This document shows positions 1 through 5,755 of a stretch of DNA of 12,846 nucleotides, piece after piece; positions within the stretch are counted from its first letter, which is position 1, and each line of letters begins with the position of its first letter. Under the pieces are notes generated by a model. That model was not told the DNA's origin and did not search any database. It saw only the letters and a program-made list of their open reading frames with translations. This DNA is from Methanocella sp. (GTDB lineage: Archaea; Halobacteriota; Methanocellia; Methanocellales; Methanocellaceae). Position numbers and translations under genes: made by a program. The stretch is from the NCBI RefSeq assembly GCF_035506375.1, contig NZ_DATJPM010000052.1, forward strand, positions 1-12,846, given 5' to 3'.

Positions 1-47
1 CATTCCACTGTGCCCTTGTATCCTTCGTGCCCTGATGTCAATGAACC

Positions 48-182
48 GGCTTTGTGTACTTTGTAACTTAATCTAAAAAGAAAACTTTGTGGGCCTCCGT
101 GCTCTTCGTGCCTTTGTGGTGAAAAATAGTGCCCTCCGTGCTCTTAAAAAGCTTAAAATACGGGAGTAATTCAACACAGCAA
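48..182. repeat. Left copy of an intergenic repeat, inverted relative to the copy at the right edge
   Basis: Positions 84-133 are a perfect reverse complement of 12753-12802 (50 bp). Similarity continues outward, from GGCT at 48-51 through a CTTAA/AAAAAG stretch, and inward to a second identical 14-bp block (169-182 against 12710-12723). The core is built from GTG/CAC words spaced 8-10 bp apart. There is no open reading frame of note and no transposase. I read it as a dispersed archaeal intergenic repeat. The bases before 48 have the same flavour (TTCGTGCC, TGCCCTT). Bases 183-254 are AT-rich and show nothing I can name. Confidence 0.75.
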
Positions 183-254
183 TAATGTTTAAAAATATGT
201 TTGAGCCATTTCAGGCAGCATTAGAGTACTCTTATTAACTTTTAGAGTCACTTT

Positions 255-875
255 TTATAAAAGCATCCGCCAGTTCACGAACGCCTCGGCGTACTTGATC
301 CGGACCCGGCTGCCCCGGTATGCGGCGAGCGTTTTAACCTCTTTGATGTTGATGGGCCCGTCCTTGATCTGGGACTTATACTTTGCCAGAGCCTTACATT
401 TGATGTCCAGCGTGTCTGATATATCGCAGTATACCAGGTTCTCGCTCATGTACGACGAGGGAGTTTCGCCCAGCAGCACGATGGATGACTTGACCCGGGC
501 GGCGGACAGCGTGATGTTGCAGACGTTCTTATGGTCCTGGTGCGTGTCGTGGTCCGTGTGGGTAATGACCATTGCGGGGCTCACTTCGTCGATGTAGTCC
601 TCGACCATCCTGACCATATCTATATTATGGGGTATTCGGCCATCTTTCATGCCGCAGAGCCGGACTCCCTTGAGCCCCAGCACCTTCGCCGCCTGCATCA
701 GCTCATTCTTCCGGATGACGGCGGTGCCGTTCTCGCAGCCGTCGCTGATGACCAGCGAATAGGCGTCCAAACCCTGGGAGATCGCGCGCGCGACAAGCCC
801 TCCCGCCATCAGTTCCATATCATCCGGATGAGCAGACACGACAAGTAGAGGTCCCGCTAGTTGCACTTTTGACAC
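255..875 (-). CDS. PIG-L / LmbE family deacetylase (zinc-dependent, N-acetyl sugar deacetylase-like)
   Basis: This is a 206-residue cytoplasmic protein with no signal peptide. The family hydrolyses N-acetyl groups from GlcNAc-type sugars, as in GlcNAc-PI or mycothiol/bacillithiol precursors. The N-terminal AHPDD motif (residues 15-19) carries His and Asp zinc ligands and the catalytic Asp. HTDHDTHQDH (106-115) supplies the second histidine cluster. The C-terminal YAEAF (195-199) is also typical of the family, and the length is close to a normal PIG-L domain. The start is GTG at 875-873, with a weak AAGG upstream; no upstream ATG fits. The gene diverges from the GT2 glycosyltransferase. Next to glycosyltransferases, deacetylation of a lipid-linked or nucleotide-linked amino sugar is the most natural role, but the substrate is inferred. 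Confidence 0.85.
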   Translation of the reverse strand: MSKVQLAGPLLVVSAHPDDMELMAGGLVARAISQGLDAYSLVISDGCENGTAVIRKNELMQAAKVLGLKGVRLCGMKDGRIPHNIDMVRMVEDYIDEVSPAMVITHTDHDTHQDHKNVCNITLSAARVKSSIVLLGETPSSYMSENLVYCDISDTLDIKCKALAKYKSQIKDGPINIKEVKTLAAYRGSRVRIKYAEAFVNWRMLL

Positions 876-1197
876 ATCCAGCCTTATTATTATAATATGC
901 TAAATATTATATCAGTAATCGATTATATCTCTATCTACAGCGATATAATAGTATGATAAAAAGAATTGAAATAATATTATAAATTGAAATTTATCACGGC
1001 TTTAACGCTTAATCGCTAAGGGAATGCTATAATTAGTTAAAAATTTGCTGCATACGTCGGTTTCTGATATTTTTAAGTTGGCTCGCGATCCGCTTTTACA
1101 GCGCATAAAGTATAAGCGAATGCGTTTTAATTGTTAAATAGTAAATAAAATATATAAAAAAATAGATGTTAACAAAATTATATTAAGCGGTGCTCCA
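876..1197. other. AT-rich divergent intergenic region (PIG-L deacetylase / GT2)
   Basis: This 322-bp spacer has no credible gene. It should contain both divergent promoters. On the minus strand an AT-rich TATA-like stretch around 902-913 lies 25-35 bp upstream of the GTG start, so that transcript would have a very short leader. An 8-bp inverted repeat (ATTATATC at 922-929 and GATATAAT at 942-949) could be an operator or chance in AT-rich DNA. The middle part (about 1000-1130) contains small weak hairpins only. Confidence 0.5.
1151..1158 (+). promoter_or_regulatory. TATA box for the GT2 gene
   Basis: TATATAAA sits 40-47 bp before the ATG at 1198. With the usual archaeal spacing of about 25 bp, transcription would begin near 1180. 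That gives a leader of under 20 nt that still includes the GGTG SD-like site at 1189-1192. Confidence 0.5.
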
Positions 1198-2310
1198 ATG
1201 ACCGAAACGCTAATCGGCGAAAAGCGCCAGGACCTGAACTTTTTATATACGCCCGAGGCCGACATCCCGGGCCTTAAGCTCGCTTCGGTCATCATTCTCG
1301 CCTACAACAGCTTCCGGGACCTCTGCGAGTGCCTGCCGACCATCATGCGCCAGACCCGCCGGGGCTACGAGGTGATCGTTCCGGACAACAGTTCCTCGAA
1401 CGATACCTGCGAGCTCATAAAGAATAATTACAAGGACGTCAGGCTCATCGATAACGGGGCGAACCTCGGCTACCCGGCCGGCAACAACCGGGGCTTCCAG
1501 TATGCCAGGGGCAAGTACATCGTGATCGTCAACCCGGACGTCGTCGTGGACGACGCCTGGCTCGACGAGCTCGTCAAACCCCTGGAAAAAGACCCGCGTA
1601 TAGCCATCACGACCTCCAAGATCCTGATGTACGGCGCCGATAAGATCAACACATGCGCCAACCACATACACTTCAGCGGCCTGGGCTTCTGCCGGGGCCT
1701 TAAGAGCGAAGCGTCCTCGTACGATACGCCGGAGGTGGTCGGGGCCATGTCGGGCTGCTCCTTCGCCATACGAAGGGAAGCCTTCGAGGATCTGGCCGGC
1801 TTCGACCCGGACTTTTTCCTGTACCTGGAAGATACAGACCTCTCCCTGCGTGCCCGGCTCCGGGGCTACAGGATCCAATACGTCCCGACCTCGATCGTTT
1901 ACCACAAGTACAGGATGTCCCTGACGCCCGCGAAGGAGTTCTACCTGGAGCGCAACCGGCATATGCTGCTCCTGAAGAATTACGGCGCAAGGACTCTGCT
2001 GCTCATGTTCCCCGCGCTGCTTATGACGGAGGCCGTCACGTGGGGATATGCCGTGCTCCACGGCCTGCCCTATGTCCGGGAAAAGTTGCGGGCCTACTGG
2101 TGGATGCTGACACACCTGGGCGATGTCATGGAAAAAAGGCGCCGCGTCCAGCAGGGTCGAAAAATATCGGACCGCGAGTTCATCGGCCTCCTCGAATGGA
2201 GAATACCGTTCGAGCAGCTCATCGATAGCCGGCCCTTATGCCGCTTTGCCGATCTGACGTTGAACAATTTCTACCGGCTCTATTTTACGCTAATAAAAAA
2301 GCTCGTGTGA
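1198..2310 (+). CDS. Family 2 glycosyltransferase (rhamnosyltransferase/WbbL-like)
   Basis: This 370-residue GT-A fold enzyme transfers a sugar from a nucleotide donor to a lipid-linked or protein-linked glycan at the inner membrane face. The GT2 core starts at SVIILAYN (about residue 30). DNSSSND (63-69) and the acidic NPDVVVDD (112-119) form the donor and metal site. A GAMSGCSFAIRR block (182-193) and EDTDLS (211-216) hold the likely catalytic acidic residue. A hydrophobic segment at about 266-288 may dock the protein to the membrane. The start ATG at 1198 has GGTG at 1189-1192 and a TATA box in the right place. The gene converges on the GT4 gene with only 5 bp between stop codons. Donor and acceptor cannot be predicted from sequence. 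Confidence 0.9.
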   Translation: MTETLIGEKRQDLNFLYTPEADIPGLKLASVIILAYNSFRDLCECLPTIMRQTRRGYEVIVPDNSSSNDTCELIKNNYKDVRLIDNGANLGYPAGNNRGFQYARGKYIVIVNPDVVVDDAWLDELVKPLEKDPRIAITTSKILMYGADKINTCANHIHFSGLGFCRGLKSEASSYDTPEVVGAMSGCSFAIRREAFEDLAGFDPDFFLYLEDTDLSLRARLRGYRIQYVPTSIVYHKYRMSLTPAKEFYLERNRHMLLLKNYGARTLLLMFPALLMTEAVTWGYAVLHGLPYVREKLRAYWWMLTHLGDVMEKRRRVQQGRKISDREFIGLLEWRIPFEQLIDSRPLCRFADLTLNNFYRLYFTLIKKLV

Positions 2311-2341
2311 GCCTGTCATATCAGGCTCTCGTAGACTTTTA
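2294..2341. terminator. Bidirectional hairpin terminator between convergent glycosyltransferase genes
   Basis: A perfect 7-bp stem, GAGCCTG (2309-2315) and CAGGCTC (2322-2328), encloses a 6-nt loop. The loop holds the stop codon of the minus-strand GT4 gene, and the GT2 stop (2308-2310) is at the base of the stem. On the minus strand the hairpin is followed by a six-T run (2295-2300). On the plus strand a weaker CTTTTAT follows at 2336-2342. Confidence 0.65.
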
Positions 2342-3452
2342 TCGTTGATCGCACGGTGTTGTCCCAGGAGAACTCTTTCGACCGGCGCAGGCCGCAGGTC
2401 CTTAGATCGTCCCGGTGTCTTTCATCTGAGAGCAGGTCCCCCAGCACGCCCGCGATGTGCCCGGGCTCGTTCTTATCGATGACAATGCCGGCGTCCCCGA
2501 CGACTTCCGGCAGCGAGGTCGCGTTCGATACAGCGACGGGCGCTCCGCAGGCCATCGCCTCCAGGGGCGGAAGGCCGAATCCTTCGTAGAGGGACAGGTG
2601 GGCGAACACGTCGGCCGTGTTCAGGAGCACCGGCAGCTCTTCATCGGGGACATACCCGGTAAAGACCACATCGTTCTCCAGTCCCATGCTTCTCACCAGC
2701 TCCACGTGGCTGGCATTGGGCTTACCGATCAGGAGCAGCTTTACGTTCCTGGACCGCGGCCGCAGGTGCCGGAAAGCGTGTATCAGGGACTCGACGTTAT
2801 CGATGGCCCTCGGCGAGTCGAAGCCGACGATCAGGAGGGGGTCGTCCTTAAAAAATTTTTGTTTTTCCCTGGCGACCACCTCCCGGTCGACGAGCCTGAA
2901 CCGGGAATTATCCACGCCCTGGTGGACCACGGAGACTTTATCCGGGTCGATGCCGAAATATTTTATCAGGTCCTGCTTCGTATACTCCGATACCGCTATA
3001 ATGCCGTCCGCATTCCGTATGATCCGGCTAAAGATCTGCCGGTACTTCAGCCAGGTAATATAGTATGAATAGAGGTGCTTCCGGTATTCCGGCTCCTGCT
3101 TTGCCAGCACGAACGGGTTAATGTCGTGGACCGTGAGGACTTTTTTGTATCCGCTATTCCCGAAGGCATAAGGGCCGAAATGGTACGTATCGTGTAGCAG
3201 TTCGAGATCCAGTCGCGCGAGCACTCTCGGTAATACGAGCAGCTGGCGGAGCTCGATCTGGAACGGGATATCCGGCATTCTGATCTGAACGTCCTTGACC
3301 TTCCCTTCGCCTGCCACGCCATTGGGCCGGGAATGCACTACGCATAAGCTTTCAATCCGGTCGTCCGATACGAGCCCACGGGTCAGCTCGTCCGTATACT
3401 TCTGTATGCCGATTGAATCGGCAAATGCATCCGTGATTATGCCAGTTCTCAT
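2316..3452 (-). CDS. Family 4 glycosyltransferase (GT-B, retaining)
   Basis: This 378-residue protein of normal GT4 length belongs to the family of retaining hexosyl or mannosyl transferases acting on lipid-linked glycans. The N-terminal Rossmann half begins MRTGIITDAF; HDINPF (109-114) and AVSEYTK (153-159) are typical of this family. The C-terminal donor-binding half holds the EX7E motif as EGFGLPPLE (290-298), followed by MACGAPVAVSN and a SLPEVVGDAG block (313-322). The start ATG at 3452-3450 has a strong GGGAGGG SD 3-4 nt upstream. It is the third gene of the operon with the alg14- and alg13-like genes, with a 14-bp gap to the latter. It probably adds the next sugar after the Alg13/14-type enzyme; sugar specificity is unknown. 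Confidence 0.9.
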   Translation of the reverse strand: MRTGIITDAFADSIGIQKYTDELTRGLVSDDRIESLCVVHSRPNGVAGEGKVKDVQIRMPDIPFQIELRQLLVLPRVLARLDLELLHDTYHFGPYAFGNSGYKKVLTVHDINPFVLAKQEPEYRKHLYSYYITWLKYRQIFSRIIRNADGIIAVSEYTKQDLIKYFGIDPDKVSVVHQGVDNSRFRLVDREVVAREKQKFFKDDPLLIVGFDSPRAIDNVESLIHAFRHLRPRSRNVKLLLIGKPNASHVELVRSMGLENDVVFTGYVPDEELPVLLNTADVFAHLSLYEGFGLPPLEAMACGAPVAVSNATSLPEVVGDAGIVIDKNEPGHIAGVLGDLLSDERHRDDLRTCGLRRSKEFSWDNTVRSTIKVYESLI

Positions 3453-3466
3453 GGTCCCTCCCGTGG

Positions 3467-3943
3467 TTAGATTGTGGCATGGCCTTCGAGGTAATGCCTG
3501 ATATTGGCCGATAGCTCATTCTGCCGGCTCAGCCTGCCCGTTGCCTTCAGGCCCTGTCCCAGGTATCTTTCCAGGTCGCTGACCTCGCGGGCGACTTTCA
3601 CGTTCGCGTCGTTCTCCATGGCCTCCGCGATCTCGAGCTGGTGGTCGTCGATCACTTCGTTATATTTTTTTAGACGTGGAAAAATTACTATTGGCACGCC
3701 CTCCTCGAGCGCCGTCAGTATGGCGCCTACACCGGCGTGGCTCACGACAATCCTTGCTTCCCCATTCAGCTTTTTCATGTCGGGCATGCTGGCAAAATCA
3801 AAGTATTTTGCGTTTTTTGGGACATATTTCGTCGACCCTTTTTGGATGACGACTTCTTCGTTTATTGTGTGGGCGATGTCGTCCATTGCCTTTACGAGCC
3901 GGTCAAAGCCCTGGTCATGATTACCGACAGTAACGAATATCAG
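3467..3943 (-). CDS. Alg13/PssE-like catalytic subunit of a two-part glycosyltransferase, probable CTG start
   Basis: This is the C-terminal-half type of GT28/MurG fold, about 158 residues, which pairs with the Alg14-like protein to transfer a sugar onto a membrane lipid-linked acceptor. Visible motifs are IFVTVGNHDQGFDRL (2-16), matching the conserved Alg13 N-terminus, SHAGVGA (68-74) and NEVIDDHQ (95-102), the nucleotide-sugar binding signature. The first in-frame ATG (3886) would delete the first beta strand and the glycine loop. Reading upstream, the conserved N-terminus begins immediately after CTG at 3943-3941. That CTG overlaps the alg14-like stop as CTGA and sits 7 nt behind a GGGGGA SD (3956-3951). 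No ATG, GTG or TTG is in frame there. Alternatives are a -1 frameshift on the G run giving an Alg14-Alg13 fusion, or a point error in the assembly. Confidence 0.85.
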   Translation of the reverse strand: MIFVTVGNHDQGFDRLVKAMDDIAHTINEEVVIQKGSTKYVPKNAKYFDFASMPDMKKLNGEARIVVSHAGVGAILTALEEGVPIVIFPRLKKYNEVIDDHQLEIAEAMENDANVKVAREVSDLERYLGQGLKATGRLSRQNELSANIRHYLEGHATI

Positions 3944-4380
3944 AGCACATTCCCCCAGTATTTTGCCTTCTTGCCATATTTTTCAAGTAAAGGCTTCCAT
4001 TGTACCAGGAAAAGATCGCACACCGGGTAGACGATCTTACCACTGCCCGAAGGCTCTTTTACCCGGCACAGGCTCTCGATGAACATCGTGCGGATGCCCA
4101 GGAGCCGGGCGATATAAAAGACCGGTATGGCGATCTCCGATCCCGTGGAGACGATCAGGTCGGGCCTCTCCTTGAGGAGGATCCTTAAGATGCCGGGCGT
4201 ATTAATTATATATTTTAGGGGGCTTTTACCCAGGTTATCGATCGTATATGCGTTGACAAGCTCCCTGGTGCGGAAGCCTTTATAAGTCAGAAAGAAGACT
4301 TCGTGGCCCTGGAAAGCGTCCATGAGCCGCAGGATCTCGGTCAGGTGTCCGCCATGGGAGCTGGTAAGACAGATCTTCAT
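3940..4380 (-). CDS. Alg14/PssD-like membrane-docking subunit of a two-part glycosyltransferase
   Basis: This 146-residue protein corresponds to the N-terminal, acceptor-side half of the GT28 fold. It starts MKICLTSSHGGHLTE with the Gly-rich acceptor loop (residues 7-15). STGSEIAIP (78-86) and FIESLCRVKEPSGSGK (100-115) are the conserved Alg14 blocks, with VQWKPL (126-131) near the end. In eukaryotes Alg14 recruits Alg13 to add the second GlcNAc to dolichyl-PP-GlcNAc. In bacteria the same pair (PssD/PssE, CpsF/CpsG) works on undecaprenyl carriers. The start ATG at 4380-4378 has GAGG 5 nt upstream. It is the first gene of the operon and overlaps the alg13-like gene by 4 bp, which fits translational coupling of two subunits. 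The specific sugar is not predictable. Confidence 0.85.
   Translation of the reverse strand: MKICLTSSHGGHLTEILRLMDAFQGHEVFFLTYKGFRTRELVNAYTIDNLGKSPLKYIINTPGILRILLKERPDLIVSTGSEIAIPVFYIARLLGIRTMFIESLCRVKEPSGSGKIVYPVCDLFLVQWKPLLEKYGKKAKYWGNVL
3951..3956 (-). promoter_or_regulatory. SD site placing the alg13-like start at CTG 3943
   Basis: Read on the minus strand the sequence is GGGGGA, followed by 7 nt and then CTG at 3943-3941. It can pair with the CCUCC anti-SD with one G-U. It lies inside the last codons of the alg14-like gene. The same five-G run could also act as a slip site. Confidence 0.55.
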
Positions 4381-4410
4381 ATTGCCTCGGTCTATGCCAT
4401 ATTATTATAA

Positions 4411-4419
4411 TTTTATATA
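4411..4419 (-). promoter_or_regulatory. Possible TATA box for the alg14-alg13-GT4 operon
   Basis: Minus-strand TATATAAAA lies about 31-39 bp before the ATG, which would give a leader of under 10 nt. A second AT-rich candidate at 4451-4460 (TAAATATTTA) would give a leader of about 50 nt. The sequence does not decide between them. The rest of 4381-4674 is a divergent spacer with no gene. Confidence 0.35.
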
Positions 4420-4609
4420 TTATACGTTTATTGTTATAGCTTACAATGAATAAATATTTAACCACCGGGCTTCTGCCGGCCAATCGCTATTCTTTTCTAG
4501 CCATACGAGAATACTAGCCAGGCTACATCATCGATATGCAAGGCGTTCGGGTAAGATCTTTCATAAGCGTCCGGAGGACAGGGCTTTAAATTGAATACGA
4601 TTGGAGAAC

Positions 4610-4626
4610 TTTAATATAATATTAAA
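4610..4626 (+). promoter_or_regulatory. AT palindrome / TATA region upstream of the single-domain GH16-like gene
   Basis: TTTAATATAATATTAAA is a palindrome with 8-bp arms around a single central A, about 50-65 bp upstream of the start codon. It contains a plausible TATA box, giving a start site near 4640 and a leader of about 35 nt. The symmetry could also serve a dimeric regulator. Confidence 0.4.
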
Positions 4627-4674
4627 ATAATAACATATACAGAGTTACCATCCTTATGATAAATGGAGATCGAC

Positions 4675-5502
4675 ATGGATAAACAACCCATTCTGGCCTT
4701 TGTTCTCTTGATCGGCGTGATCCTCGCCTTAGCTTTCCCGGGCTTTTATGGGCACCATTCGTCCAATGTCACGGCCACCCCAATCGACACATCAATACCG
4801 ACGATCTACCCTACCCCTGTCTCGTCCCCGACGCCGACGCCTATTCCCGTCGTAAAGACGCTCGAATGGTCCGGATATTCCTGGATCGTCGACGACTATC
4901 GGGGGGGTGTCTTCACGACGAATAACGTCTGGGTGGACTCCGAGGGCAGGCTCCACATGAAGCTCATCTATAAGGACGGTAAATGGAACGAGTTCAACGT
5001 CATCCTCAAGGACCCCATCGGCTACGGAACTTACTCCTGGACGGTGGACACGGACCTGGAGGATATCCAGGACGTCCAGGATGGAGGGAATCCCAATTTC
5101 ATCTTCTCCGGGTTCTCGTACGACGACTCGCTGCCCGACTACAACTACGGGGAGATCGATATCGAACATTGCAAGTGGGGTAACCCAGACCTTGATTCGA
5201 ATACTGACTGGACCATCCACCCGGCCAACCACCTCGTCCAGTATAAGCATATCACGGGCGCGAATAATACGGATACGATCGAGTGGATGCCCGACCACAT
5301 CAAGTTCAGCGTCCAGGGGCCCTCGCAGCCATATATGGAATATGTTTTTAACGATCATTCGCAAATACCTCCCGCTTCCGGCTACATGCAGTGGCTCTTC
5401 TACGTCGGGGAAGTCAAGAGCCATCCGCCCCCGAACAATATAGGATACTACGAGGCCGAAGTCGTGATCAGAAACTTCAAAATAGTTCCATATACTGCCT
5501 AA
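4675..5502 (+). CDS. Secreted or membrane-anchored GH16-like glycoside hydrolase, single domain
   Basis: The protein has 275 residues from ATG 4675, chosen because GGAG (4665-4668) lies 6 nt upstream. ATG 4663 in the same frame would add four residues but lacks an SD. A hydrophobic N-terminal segment (6-24) acts as signal peptide or anchor, followed by a Pro/Thr-rich linker (34-58). The rest is a jelly-roll-like domain with YGEIDIEHCKWG: E160, D162 and E164 form an ExDxE signature of the non-bulged GH16 type (lichenase, xyloglucan transglycosylase). IEWMPDHIKF (202-211) matches the GH16 W-x-P-x-x-I-x-W/F strand. Expected activity is cleavage or transglycosylation of beta-linked glucan or galactan-type polymers outside the cell. 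Family assignment rests on motifs only. It is closely similar to the second domain of the next gene, suggesting duplication. Placed in a glycan locus, it may process the locus's own polymer. Confidence 0.75.
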   Translation: MDKQPILAFVLLIGVILALAFPGFYGHHSSNVTATPIDTSIPTIYPTPVSSPTPTPIPVVKTLEWSGYSWIVDDYRGGVFTTNNVWVDSEGRLHMKLIYKDGKWNEFNVILKDPIGYGTYSWTVDTDLEDIQDVQDGGNPNFIFSGFSYDDSLPDYNYGEIDIEHCKWGNPDLDSNTDWTIHPANHLVQYKHITGANNTDTIEWMPDHIKFSVQGPSQPYMEYVFNDHSQIPPASGYMQWLFYVGEVKSHPPPNNIGYYEAEVVIRNFKIVPYTA

Positions 5503-5678
5503 ATTCATTTTAAATAAACCTCATTATAGTCCGCTCAACATGTAAGTGTAAATTTTGGAAAAATTATAGATAATATGTATAAAAGTAGCTATTTTATTAC
5601 GTATTTTTACCAAATATTTTTATTAGATAGTAAAAAGTATATATACGATTGCTTATTAACAAAAAGTCCAGAAATACC

Positions 5679-5686
5679 TTATAAAA
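5679..5686 (+). promoter_or_regulatory. TATA box for the tandem GH16-like gene
   Basis: TTATAAAA is preceded by a purine-rich stretch. At standard spacing the start site would be near 5710, upstream of all candidate start codons (ATG 5726, GTG 5756, ATT 5762). The spacer 5503-5678 is AT-rich with T runs that could end the upstream transcript, plus a 7-bp inverted repeat (TTTTTAC 5604-5610 / GTAAAAA 5630-5636). No gene is seen in it. Confidence 0.5.
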
Positions 5687-5755
5687 GATTCCATATCTAC
5701 ATAAATTGCCCCGTCATCCAGTGACATGGCATTTGAGGATAGGGAAAAAGGTGGT

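Noticed and set aside
1243..2115. 290-residue open frame antisense to the GT2 gene
   Set aside because: Antisense by-product of GC-rich codons. It has no SD or domain, and the plus-strand GT2 motifs are unmistakable.
5726..5755. ATG 5726 as the start of the tandem GH16-like protein
   Set aside because: It has no SD and would place an acidic stretch before the signal peptide. Not excluded, but less likely than GTG 5756.
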